A DNA stretch of 64,000 nt from Rikenellaceae bacterium (GTDB lineage: Bacteria > Bacteroidota > Bacteroidia > Bacteroidales > Rikenellaceae): the NCBI GenBank assembly GCA_015059685.1, contig SUZW01000002.1:62001-126000 (forward strand). Reading direction: 5' to 3'. Position 1 is the stretch's first letter; each line of letters opens with the position of its first letter. Of this stretch, positions 28,958 through 38,014 are shown in pieces. The position numbers and the translations under genes are program-made. Below the pieces are notes generated by a model that saw only the letters and a list, made by a program, of their open reading frames with translations, was not told where the DNA came from and did no database searches.

Positions 28958-29165
28958 ATGGGGACGCCAACAAGTTGGCTATCTGGGGGCGCTCCCGATG
29001 GTCGCTTGTTGGGGACGCTGACTGTCAGTCAGCTATTTGGGGTGCGCTTAAAGTAATTGTCAATTGTCAATTTATTTTTTTGCGCCTCCCCATAAAGCAA
29101 TCTCCGATTGCGCCCCCATTAAGGGCGGAACGCCCGCCCCCATAAAGCAGTCGCAGACTGCGCCC
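28958..29165. repeat. Array of short palindromes separated by ~11-bp TATGGGGGC-type units
   Basis: GCCAACAAGTTGGC, GCTGACTGTCAGTCAGC, GCAATCTCCGATTGC, GGGCGGAACGCCC, GCAGTCGCAGACTGC. Confidence 0.8.
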
Positions 29166-29169
29166 CCAA

Positions 29170-29324
29170 AACACAGCGCAAAGTAAAGAAGGCGCTATAC
29201 CCTTACTGGCCCTTAATAGCCCTTACTGGCCCTTACTGGCCGTTATCAGATTGCGCCAACTCTCAACTCTCCTCTTTTTTTGAAATTTCTCTCGTCTCTC
29301 GTCTTTTGTCTTTCGTCTTTTTAT
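29170..29324. repeat. Inverted composite copy of the 17.4-17.5 kb repeat
   Basis: AAGAAGGCGCTATACCCTTACTGGCCCTTAATAG...GGCCGTTATCAGATTGCGCCAACTCTC...CTCGTCTCTCGTC. Confidence 0.85.
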
Positions 29325-29332
29325 TATCTTTG
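29325..29332 (+). promoter_or_regulatory. -7 box TATCTTTG, N4 before ispG ATG
   Basis: TATCTTTG-TGGT-ATG. Confidence 0.65.
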
Positions 29333-29336
29333 TGGT

Positions 29337-30815
29337 ATGAATTTGACAAAGTACATACGCAGAGCAAGCCACGAGGTCAAAATTGGCACAACCATCATAG
29401 GTGGCGACACTCCGATTGCCGTGCAGTCGATGACAAATACAGCCACTGCCGATGTGGAGGCGAGTGTGGCGCAAATTGAGCGCATTGCCGATGCAGGTGC
29501 GCCCATTGTACGCCTTACGGCACAGGGTAAAAAGGAGGGTGAAGCCCTATGCAACATTGTTGCACAGGTGCGTCGAGATGGCTATCCGACAGCGATTGTG
29601 GCGGATATTCACTTCGTTCCCGAGATTGCATCTATTGCTGCCGAGTCGGTCGATAAGGTGCGCATCAACCCTGGCAACTACCGCACAAGCGGTGGTGAGT
29701 TGGAGGCGCTAATCGCAAAATGTCGCAAGCGTGGTGTAGCGTTGCGCATAGGCGTTAATCACGGCTCGTTGGCTCGTCATATTATCGACCGACTTGGTGA
29801 TACCCCTGCCGGAATGGTTGAGTCGGCAATGGAGTTTTTAAGAATTTGTGTCAGGGAGCAGTTCGACCAAGTGGTCGTTTCGATGAAGTCGAGCAACACC
29901 CGTGTTATGGTTCACGCCTACCGCCTTTTGGTTGAGGCGATGGAGCGTGAGGGGATGTCGTTCCCTATTCACCTTGGCGTTACCGAGGCGGGTAACGGCA
30001 TCGAGGGCAGAATAAAGAGTGCCGTAGGCATTGGCGCACTCTTGGCCGATGGCGTGGGCGACACAATTCGTGTCTCGCTGACCGAAGCCCCCGAAAATGA
30101 GGTGCCCGTAGCGCAGATGTTGGTTGAGCATTTCCAAAGTCGTGAGGGCAAATTTGAGGTTTTGCACCCCGAGCGTTACTCTCCGACAGAGTATCGTCGT
30201 CGTACCTCGGCACCGATTGTGGCGCACAGCGAGATTACCGATGAATATATTGTGGTCGATGCCGTAAGCGGAAACCCTACAGCCGAGTGGCGTGCTGCAA
30301 TTCTCAATCGTGAGGATGATGCGCCCGTTGTTATCCGTCGCCACTACGAGGGCACAAAGGAGGAGGTTGCCGTGCGTGCCGCAGCCGATATGGGGCAGTT
30401 GTTGCTTGATGGTTTGGCAGATGGAGTGTGGATAGATGCACCGCAGATAGCCGAAAAGGAGTTGCACGAGGTGGAGTTGATGATATTGCAGGCCTCCCGT
30501 GCAAGATTTTCGCATACCGAGTATATTGCCTGCCCTTCGTGCGGTCGTACCCTATATAATATTGAGCAGGCGTTGGCAGATATCAAGGCTCGCACCTCGC
30601 ACCTCAAAGGTCTGAAAATTGGCGTTATGGGTTGCATTGTAAATGGCCCGGGCGAGATGGCGGATGCCGACTACGGCTATGTCGGAGCAGGCGCAGGACG
30701 CATTTCGCTCTACAAGGGCAAGGAGTGTGTCGAGCGCAATATCCCGCAAGAGGAGGCACTCGAACACCTTATAGCTCTCATCAAAGCAAACGGAGATTGG
30801 AAAGAGAGCGAATAA
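29337..30815 (+). CDS. ispG: 4-hydroxy-3-methylbut-2-enyl diphosphate synthase (flavodoxin)
   Basis: IAVQSMTNT; FIACPSCGR-type YIACPSCGRTLYNI; GCIVNGPGEMADADYGYVG. Confidence 0.95.
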   Translation: MNLTKYIRRASHEVKIGTTIIGGDTPIAVQSMTNTATADVEASVAQIERIADAGAPIVRLTAQGKKEGEALCNIVAQVRRDGYPTAIVADIHFVPEIASIAAESVDKVRINPGNYRTSGGELEALIAKCRKRGVALRIGVNHGSLARHIIDRLGDTPAGMVESAMEFLRICVREQFDQVVVSMKSSNTRVMVHAYRLLVEAMEREGMSFPIHLGVTEAGNGIEGRIKSAVGIGALLADGVGDTIRVSLTEAPENEVPVAQMLVEHFQSREGKFEVLHPERYSPTEYRRRTSAPIVAHSEITDEYIVVDAVSGNPTAEWRAAILNREDDAPVVIRRHYEGTKEEVAVRAAADMGQLLLDGLADGVWIDAPQIAEKELHEVELMILQASRARFSHTEYIACPSCGRTLYNIEQALADIKARTSHLKGLKIGVMGCIVNGPGEMADADYGYVGAGAGRISLYKGKECVERNIPQEEALEHLIALIKANGDWKESE

Positions 30816-30927
30816 AAAGCGAATTTTTGCGTTACGCTTCGGTCGTTGAGTTCCTCACATACGCCAAGTATGCTCCGGACTCAACGCCTCGCAAGCCTTG
30901 AACTTCATCTTTTTATTCGCTCTCTTT
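30801..30927 (+). repeat. Long-hairpin repeat copy H3, outer stem includes end of ispG
   Basis: AAAGAGAGCGAATAAAAAG / CTTTTTATTCGCTCTCTTT, core CGTTGAG-TTCCTCA-CATAC-GCCAA-GTATG-CTCCGGA-CTCAACG. Confidence 0.85.
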
Positions 30928-30944
30928 GGAGATTATTTTTAACT

Positions 30945-30990
30945 AAAAAAGCTAATGGCCAATGGCTAATGGCTAATGGCGAAAAGCAAA
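30945..30990. repeat. TTAGCCA repeat block reaching a WbqC candidate start codon
   Basis: AAAAAAGCTAATGGCCAATGGCTAATGGCTAATGGCGAAAAGC. Confidence 0.85.
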
Positions 30991-31602
30991 AAAGGTATGG
31001 TTGTTTTACCACTAACATATTGGGGTTCGATTGAGCATTTTGCCAACCTTTTGCGGGGTGGCGAGGAGGCTGTTATCGACCTTGGCGAAAACTATGTGAA
31101 ACGCTCGGAGCGCAACCGCACCGAGATTGTTACGCCTACGGGCGGAATGGTTTTGTCGGTGCCGCTCATTAAAGCAAACCGCCCTCGAACACCTATGCAA
31201 AAAATTTGCATAGATAACTCAAGGCGTTGGCAGCACCAACATTGGGTGGCAATTCTCTCGGCTTATCGTTCTTCGCCCTATTTCGACTATATTGCCGACC
31301 GCATAGCCCCGATTTATGAGCGCAAGTGGGACTCTCTCGTCGAGCTAAATCGTGAAATTTTGCAGGCGGAGTTCGATATTCTCGGCATTGAGCCGAAGCA
31401 CCGCTTCTCGGAGCTCTACATCGAGCCGAGCGAAGATTTAACAGACCTCCGCAACAAAAAAAGAGAGAGCCGTTTCTGCTCTCCCCAATATTTCCAGCTC
31501 TTTATGGACCGCACCCCCTTTGTCGCCAACGCTTCGATGCTCGACCTGCTGATGTGCGAGGGGCGTGAGGCTATCAGCGTTTTGGATAGCTGCCGATTGT
31601 AA
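30976..31602 (+). CDS. WbqC family protein
   Basis: LPLTYWGSIEHFANL; IDNSRRWQHQHWVAILSAYRSSPYFDYI. Confidence 0.85.
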   Translation: MAKSKKGMVVLPLTYWGSIEHFANLLRGGEEAVIDLGENYVKRSERNRTEIVTPTGGMVLSVPLIKANRPRTPMQKICIDNSRRWQHQHWVAILSAYRSSPYFDYIADRIAPIYERKWDSLVELNREILQAEFDILGIEPKHRFSELYIEPSEDLTDLRNKKRESRFCSPQYFQLFMDRTPFVANASMLDLLMCEGREAISVLDSCRL

Positions 31603-33523
31603 GCGTCATCTCGTCGCTCTTATCCCCAACCGATACTTTAATATCGTTTATACCCTTCAAGGTGAGGGTGTCGGTGCGATATACTGTGCGGGCGACATTC
31701 TCGCACGCCACGGTATCGCCATTTATGGTCATCGTAGGTCTGCCCACCGACGAGAATACGGTGATGGAGTGTTTGTCGCAAGTGCGGACACCTCTATCCT
31801 TTGAGACGATATGCAGTGTCGGAGTGCGACGGTTCCACAGCGACTTGTAGAGGTGGAAGATATCCTTACGCTCACGATGGGTTACATCCACAAGGCCTGT
31901 GGTGCGCTGACCGCAAGCGTGGCGCAGTGAGCCAAAGTCGAACATCGAGTTCACCCAAACACCCCAGAACAACCCCTCGTCGATAAGGCGTGTATAGCCC
32001 TCGTGGAAGAGAAGCTGTTTCTGCTCGAGGGCTCGGTTTGGTGTCTCGGCCTGTCCCGAGAAGTCGTCACCATAGCATACGCCTTGGCGCAGATGGCCCC
32101 AATTGTTGCGGAGCGCACCCTGCCACAAGTCGAGGTCGGAGATTGCACCCTTGCTCCACCCCGTAGCCTGGTGCCACACGATAAGGTCGGTGATAAAGTT
32201 GATGTCGCCATCCTGGTTGCTCAATGCCACCGTAGGGCGTGAAGCATCGAGCTGCTTGGCCGTATTGTTCAGCATACGGATATAGTTGAGTTGCGGTTTG
32301 GCATTGCCTCGCAACATCGAAAAGATACCCCACATTGCAACCGATGGGTGGTTGATATTCTGCAGCACAATCTCGTGCAGCTGCTCGATGCCGTTCTCCT
32401 CGAAGCGCTCGGTAGCGTAGTAGGCGATATCGCTGAAGAATGGCGAACGGGTAAAAGGAACATCTACCCACGCCAAGATGCCGAGGCGGTCGCACTCGTC
32501 ATAGAGGTATTGGGCGTGTGGTGCCGTTGCCGAGTGTATGGCGTTGGCTCCGAGCTCTCGCACAAGGGCGATGTCGGAGTTGTACTCACGCTTGGTGAGA
32601 GCATTACCTACCGAGGCTTGGTCGTGGTGCAGCGTGACACCATGGATGCGTATGCGACGGCCATTTATGGTGAGTTTCGTCTCGGCGTCCACCTCAATCT
32701 TGCGGAAGCCCGTAGTGACCTCGACCATATCGTTGCCCACGGTGACCCGCACCTTGTAGAGGCGAGGTTGTGCAGGTGACCACAACTCGGGGTTCTCGAT
32801 AGTGAAAGGTAGCGAAAAGAGTTTGCCATCGAGTTTGGTCTTCACACTCTTCGAGAGCGACACATAACCATCGGGGGCCACGAAGTCGATATTTACCAGA
32901 CAGGTGCTCTCCTTGCGCCCTGCAAGAGCGATATCGACATATCCTGCAACTCGCTCCTTGGCGACCTCGGTTTGGTGTATCATCACACCCTCGGTGCCGT
33001 AGTAGAGTGGTGATATGGTGGTCTGCTCGGTGACGATAAGTTCGACATCACGATAGATGCCGCCATAGGCGTTATCTTCGGTAGAGGTTGGCAACACATC
33101 GTTGCGCATAGCGTTGCTCACAACCACGAGCAACGAGTTGTTGTAGCCATACGATACGAGGTCGGTAATCTCCACGGCAAAGGCGGTATATCCGCCATGG
33201 TGGTTACCTGCGTGGTGGCCATTTACGAAGATGTCGGCAACACTCTGCACACCGCCAAAGCGCAAAAAGAGTCGCTTGCCTCGCCACTCGGCAGGTATCT
33301 GCAACGAGTGTTGGTAGTTGGCCGTGGTTTGGCAATAGAGGCTTGCGTTGGTCGCAGCCTCGGCGTTCCAGGTGTGCGGAAGGGTTATCTCACGGGCGTT
33401 GTCGCTCGAATTCTCTTCGGTGAAAAAGAATTTCCAATTATCGTTCAGAACATAGACCTCTCGTGCGGAAATGGTTGAAAATCCGCATATTAGGAGAGCG
33501 ATGTAGATAAAAAATCTCTTCAT
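31574..33523 (-). CDS. GH2 beta-galactosidase-like, secreted
   Basis: LPHTWNAEA; GVTLHHDQASVGNAL; secretion signal. Confidence 0.85.
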   Translation of the reverse strand: MKRFFIYIALLICGFSTISAREVYVLNDNWKFFFTEENSSDNAREITLPHTWNAEAATNASLYCQTTANYQHSLQIPAEWRGKRLFLRFGGVQSVADIFVNGHHAGNHHGGYTAFAVEITDLVSYGYNNSLLVVVSNAMRNDVLPTSTEDNAYGGIYRDVELIVTEQTTISPLYYGTEGVMIHQTEVAKERVAGYVDIALAGRKESTCLVNIDFVAPDGYVSLSKSVKTKLDGKLFSLPFTIENPELWSPAQPRLYKVRVTVGNDMVEVTTGFRKIEVDAETKLTINGRRIRIHGVTLHHDQASVGNALTKREYNSDIALVRELGANAIHSATAPHAQYLYDECDRLGILAWVDVPFTRSPFFSDIAYYATERFEENGIEQLHEIVLQNINHPSVAMWGIFSMLRGNAKPQLNYIRMLNNTAKQLDASRPTVALSNQDGDINFITDLIVWHQATGWSKGAISDLDLWQGALRNNWGHLRQGVCYGDDFSGQAETPNRALEQKQLLFHEGYTRLIDEGLFWGVWVNSMFDFGSLRHACGQRTTGLVDVTHRERKDIFHLYKSLWNRRTPTLHIVSKDRGVRTCDKHSITVFSSVGRPTMTINGDTVACENVARTVYRTDTLTLKGINDIKVSVGDKSDEMTLTIGSYPKR

Positions 33524-33542
33524 AATACAAGCAATATAGGTA

Positions 33543-33550
33543 CAAAGATA
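33543..33550 (-). promoter_or_regulatory. -7 box TATCTTTG of GH2 gene
   Basis: CAAAGATA upstream of the minus start. Confidence 0.5.
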
Positions 33551-33602
33551 GGAATTTGTAAAATAAATTGCTAACTTCGTGCGGATATTTGAACATAAAA
33601 CG

Positions 33603-34088
33603 ATGAATTTTTTTGATATTATCACACTTCTTGCTCTCGTTTGGGCGGTGGTGTCGGGTTGGCGAAGCGGCTTTGTGTCGCAGCTGCTCGGTCTGCTCGG
33701 TATAATCTTGGGTGTTGTACTGTCGATACGCTACGGAGCTGCCGTGGGTGAGATGTTTCATATCGACCCTCGATTTGCTGTGGTGGCGGGTTTTCTGATA
33801 ACATTTGTTGCAACGCTTGTCGTCGCTACCATTCTTGCAAAGTTGCTCGCACGAGTGCTCTCGTTTATAGGTCTGGGGTGGGTAAATATTGTGCTTGGCA
33901 TTCTGCTCTCGGTGGTCAAGGGGCTTATAGTGCTGAGTATGCTCTATGCCTCGATATTTGCACTCAACAAAAATCTCAAACTCATAGAGCCTCGATACTT
34001 CGACAGGTCGTTGTCGTTTGATGTGGTGCGCAGCTGTGCCGAGCCACTCTTCGAGTATTGGGAGGAGGCAAAGCGTACTGTCTTATAG
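33603..34088 (+). CDS. CvpA family membrane protein
   Basis: MNFFDIITLLALVWAVVSGWRSGFVSQLLGLLGIILG. Confidence 0.85.
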   Translation: MNFFDIITLLALVWAVVSGWRSGFVSQLLGLLGIILGVVLSIRYGAAVGEMFHIDPRFAVVAGFLITFVATLVVATILAKLLARVLSFIGLGWVNIVLGILLSVVKGLIVLSMLYASIFALNKNLKLIEPRYFDRSLSFDVVRSCAEPLFEYWEEAKRTVL

Positions 34089-34116
34089 AGGTGTTTGCAA
34101 AGAGGAGTAACTGTGT

Positions 34117-35043
34117 ATGGCAAAGGAGAGAGTTGAAGCGTTGGTGATGCGTGCCACGGGAAGCTGGTACGAGGTGTTGCACGAAGGAGAGGTGCTGCGT
34201 GCGAGGATGCGTGGCCGTCTGCGTCTGCGTGGTGTGCGCTCGACAAACCCTATAGTCGTTGGTGACACGGTAACTTGTGAGTCGGGCGAGGATGGCGAGT
34301 GGCTTATTACAGATATAGCACCTCGTCGCAACTACATCATCCGCCGAGCATCGAACCTCTCGAAGGAGTCGCATATCATAGCCTCGAATATCGACCGAGC
34401 GATGTTGGTCGTAACACTCGTAGAGCCTGTCACCGCCACAGAGTTTATAGATCGCTTCCTCGTTACCTGCGAGGCCTACAAAGTCCCCGTGACGATACTT
34501 TTGGCCAAGATAGACCTTCTGCAAGATACTCCCGAAGCTATCAAGGAGTTTCACCGAGTTTACGAGGGTGCGGGGTACGAGGTCATCGACATATCGGCGA
34601 CCGAGGGTGTAGGTGTAGAGCGTGTGAAGGCGATGTTGGCGGGGCGCACAACCCTGCTTTCGGGCAACTCGGGTGTGGGCAAATCGACGCTTGTGCGGGC
34701 GATAGACCCCTCGATAGATATCCGCACAGGTGAGATATCCGAGAGCTTTCACAAGGGTAAGCACACCACGACATTCTCGACAATGTATCGTGTTGCCGAG
34801 GGTTTTATAATAGATACCCCGGGGGTGAAGGGTTTTGGGCTTATAGATATCGAGGATGATGAGCTCTGGCACTACTTCCCCGAGATGATATCTCGAGCCG
34901 GAGAGTGTCGTTTCTTCAACTGCACGCACACGCACGAGCCTCATTGTGCCGTTGTGGAGGCGGTAAAGAGAGGCGAGATAGCCTTCTCCCGTTATGAAAG
35001 TTACCTGAAAATACTCGACGAAGATGATAAATACCGAAAATAA
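34117..35043 (+). CDS. rsgA: Small-subunit-dependent GTPase RsgA
   Basis: GNSGVGKSTLVRAI; DTPGVKGFG; CRFFNCTHTHEPHCAV. Confidence 0.95.
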   Translation: MAKERVEALVMRATGSWYEVLHEGEVLRARMRGRLRLRGVRSTNPIVVGDTVTCESGEDGEWLITDIAPRRNYIIRRASNLSKESHIIASNIDRAMLVVTLVEPVTATEFIDRFLVTCEAYKVPVTILLAKIDLLQDTPEAIKEFHRVYEGAGYEVIDISATEGVGVERVKAMLAGRTTLLSGNSGVGKSTLVRAIDPSIDIRTGEISESFHKGKHTTTFSTMYRVAEGFIIDTPGVKGFGLIDIEDDELWHYFPEMISRAGECRFFNCTHTHEPHCAVVEAVKRGEIAFSRYESYLKILDEDDKYRK

Positions 35044-35713
35044 CCTCTCCGTGGCCGAGTGTCGTGAGCGTATCGACTACCTCTCCTCGTTTATGTTGGA
35101 GGAGCGTTTTGCTACGCTGCGCAGGGCACTTACGATGCGTACCGACTACATAACGGTGCTTACCGAGAATATGTTTCACGAGCACAACGCAAGTGCCATA
35201 GTGCGACACTGCGAGGCCTTCGGTGTGCAGAACATCCACACGGTCGAGGAGTTGTGTCCATTTTCACCGACACTCAACATAGTCCTCGGCACGGACAAGT
35301 GGATAGATATCCATCGTCACGCCACAACGACCGAGGCGCTCGCTGCACTTCGCAAGGAGGGTTACCGCATCGTAGCCACAACGCCACACCACAAGAGCTG
35401 CACGCCCGAGACCTTCGATGTTACGAAGGGGAAGTTTGCGTTGGTATTCGGTACCGAGAAGACGGGGGTTACCGACGAGGTTATGGCCGAGGCTGACGAG
35501 TTTTTGCAGATACCGATGTGCGGCATGGTTGATAGTCTGAATGTTTCGGCCTCGGCAGCTATACTTATATATATGCTCTCGGAGCGTATGCGTCGTGAGT
35601 GCGAGGGTTGGCAGCTCGACGAGGAGCGTCACATCCGTACACTCTACGATTGGTGTCGCTATGCTGTCAAGGACTCGGAGCGTCTGTTGGAGAGAAAATT
35701 TTTAGAAAAATGA
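35024..35713 (+). CDS. TrmH family RNA (SpoU) methyltransferase
   Basis: NASAIVRHCEAFGVQNIHTVE; FGTEKTGVTDE; IPMCGMVDSLNVSASAAI. Confidence 0.9.
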   Translation: MINTENNLSVAECRERIDYLSSFMLEERFATLRRALTMRTDYITVLTENMFHEHNASAIVRHCEAFGVQNIHTVEELCPFSPTLNIVLGTDKWIDIHRHATTTEALAALRKEGYRIVATTPHHKSCTPETFDVTKGKFALVFGTEKTGVTDEVMAEADEFLQIPMCGMVDSLNVSASAAILIYMLSERMRRECEGWQLDEERHIRTLYDWCRYAVKDSERLLERKFLEK

Positions 35714-36690
35714 TACGGATTTTAGTTTTATTAGCACTCTTGTTTGCGGGTTGCAGCACAGCTCCCCGCTATCGTACGGTTGATGGCTCGATGCTCGGCA
35801 CGACATATCACATCGTGGCTCAAACGGAGCTGTCGCAGGAGGAGATTTTTGCCAAGATGGAGGCTATAAATCGTGAGGCCGATGCCTCGATGTCGATATT
35901 TAACCCCTCGTCGCTCCTCTCACGCATAAATCGCAACGAAACAGATTCGGTGGATTGTCACATCGCCCGAAATATCGGAATTGCGGCCAAGGTAAATGGC
36001 ATATCGCCACGCTACGATATAACCGTGAAACCGCTGGTCGATGCCTACGGCTTCGCAGCAAAGCAGCGTGAGCAGAGCCCCAACATAGACTCCCTGTTGC
36101 AGTTTGTGGGCTTTAGCAAATTTTATCTCGAGGGTAATCGCATCGTCAAGAGCGATGCTCGTGTGCAGCTCGATTTGAACTCCGTGGCAAAGGGTTACAC
36201 CGTCGATTTGGTGGCCGAATGGTTGGAGCAGTCGGGTTGCGAGAACTACATCGTGGAGATTGGTGGCGAAATTCGCTCGAAGGGTGTAAACCGACAGGGC
36301 GAGGCGTGGCGTGTGGGTGTCGATACCCCTTTCGACGACAACAACTCTCCGGGTAAATACCAGCAACGCATCATCCGCATCTCGGATCGTGCGCTTGCCA
36401 CCTCGGGCAACTATCGTCGCTTCTACTACAACAACCTCGGAGAGCGTGTATCCCACACGATAAACCCCGAAACGGGAGAGTCGAACACCACGAAGCTCCT
36501 CTCGGCTACGGTGGTGGCACAAAGTTGCGCTGTGGCCGATGCCCTCGCAACGATGTTTATGGCCTCCGACGAAAAAGATGCTATCACACTCGCCAAGGGG
36601 TTGCGTGATAGCATCGAAGTATATTTCGTGCTGGCACCGATAGAGGGTGGTTCCTATCGTGATTTCTCAACACTAATTGAAGTGCGGTAG
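35710..36690 (+). CDS. apbE: FAD:protein FMN transferase ApbE
   Basis: GSMLGTTYHI; DLNSVAKGYTVD; YIVEIGGEIRSKG. Confidence 0.9.
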   Translation: MIRILVLLALLFAGCSTAPRYRTVDGSMLGTTYHIVAQTELSQEEIFAKMEAINREADASMSIFNPSSLLSRINRNETDSVDCHIARNIGIAAKVNGISPRYDITVKPLVDAYGFAAKQREQSPNIDSLLQFVGFSKFYLEGNRIVKSDARVQLDLNSVAKGYTVDLVAEWLEQSGCENYIVEIGGEIRSKGVNRQGEAWRVGVDTPFDDNNSPGKYQQRIIRISDRALATSGNYRRFYYNNLGERVSHTINPETGESNTTKLLSATVVAQSCAVADALATMFMASDEKDAITLAKGLRDSIEVYFVLAPIEGGSYRDFSTLIEVR

Positions 36691-37977
36691 TGCTTCGGCA
36701 ACAACGAATGTGCTGCCTCCGACAAAGAGCATATCTTCGTCGGTGAGCTGTTGCTGCGCCTTCACAAGCGCCTCCTCGATGGTTGGAGCAACCTCGAAGT
36801 CGAGTTCCAACGACGAGGCGACCTCGGCAATATGCTCCGTTGCAGCGGCACGAGGAGAGTTGGCACGAGTAAAGATGTAGTGCGCATTGCGTGGCATCAA
36901 AGCCAACATATCGACAATATCCTTATCCTTGCAGAAGCCCATCACGCAGAGCAACTTACCGCTATTTGTGCGCTCCATAAGCTGCTCGCCCACCAGGCGT
37001 ATGCCGTGGCTGTTGTGGGCCGTGTCGCACACGATAAGCGGCTCTTGTGATACCACCTGCCAGCGACCTCGGAACGAGGTGAGTGCAACGACATCTCGCA
37101 CACCCTCGACAAAGGCTCGTCGTGATATTGAAAGAGGTGTCATCTCGTGCAGAATATCTATGGCGGTGGCTACCGTGGCGAGGTTTTGGCTCTGGCACTT
37201 GCCGAGCAGGTCGAGGCGTAGCTGGTAGATATTATGGTCGCGACGACGGGTTATGTTTACCACCTGCTTGTTGCCCTCCAATCGGCTCTCACCGAGCTCG
37301 AAGGCGTCGTTGGCGTAGTGCAACGAGGAGCGCAGATCCGAAGCAATCTCCTCCAAGACGAGGTTGTAGTTCGAGTTCTTCTCGCCCACGACTACAGGTG
37401 TACACTTCTTGATTATACCGCCCTTCTCACGAGCTATCTTTGGCAGCGAGTCACCGAGGTACTCGGTATGCTCGAGGCCTATGTTGGTGATGATGGAGAG
37501 TATCGGTTGCACGATGTTGGTGGCATCGAGGCGGCCACCAAGCCCTGTTTCGATAACGGCAACCTCGACATCGCTCTGCGCAAAGTAGTCGAAGGCCATG
37601 GCGGTCGTCATCTCGAAGAACGAGAGGTCGAGTCGCTCCATCTCCGTCTTGTGTCTATCGACAAAGTTTACAACTTTTTGTTTCGGTATCATCTCTCCGT
37701 TCACACGAATACGCTCACGGAAGTCGGTCAGATGCGGCGATGTGAAGAGGCCCGTTTGATAGCCCGCCTGCTGCAGTACGGCAGCTATCATATTCGACAC
37801 CGAGCCCTTGCCGTTTGTGCCGGCAATATGCACAACAAAGTAGTTGCGTTGAGGGTTGCCGATTATTCGGCAGAACTCCGTGATACGCTCCAGCCCGGGT
37901 TTGTAGGCATCGCCACCAACCTGCTGGAACGATGGCATCGACGAAAATAGATAATCGAGTGTTTCGGTATAGTTCAT
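36673..37977 (-). CDS. folC: Folylpolyglutamate synthase / dihydrofolate synthase
   Basis: VHIAGTNGKGSVSNMIA; TGLFTSPHL. Confidence 0.95.
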   Translation of the reverse strand: MNYTETLDYLFSSMPSFQQVGGDAYKPGLERITEFCRIIGNPQRNYFVVHIAGTNGKGSVSNMIAAVLQQAGYQTGLFTSPHLTDFRERIRVNGEMIPKQKVVNFVDRHKTEMERLDLSFFEMTTAMAFDYFAQSDVEVAVIETGLGGRLDATNIVQPILSIITNIGLEHTEYLGDSLPKIAREKGGIIKKCTPVVVGEKNSNYNLVLEEIASDLRSSLHYANDAFELGESRLEGNKQVVNITRRRDHNIYQLRLDLLGKCQSQNLATVATAIDILHEMTPLSISRRAFVEGVRDVVALTSFRGRWQVVSQEPLIVCDTAHNSHGIRLVGEQLMERTNSGKLLCVMGFCKDKDIVDMLALMPRNAHYIFTRANSPRAAATEHIAEVASSLELDFEVAPTIEEALVKAQQQLTDEDMLFVGGSTFVVAEALPHFN

Positions 37978-37984
37978 AATATAT

Positions 37985-38014
37985 AGCTGTTAGCCATTAG
38001 CTGTTGGCTTTTTT
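37985..38014. repeat. TTAGCCA-type repeat
   Basis: AGCTGTTAGCCATTAGCTGTTGGCTTTTTT. Confidence 0.7.

Noticed and set aside
28958-29165. CRISPR array
   Set aside because: Units are too short (~11 bp), inserts are self-complementary, and there are no cas genes in the window.
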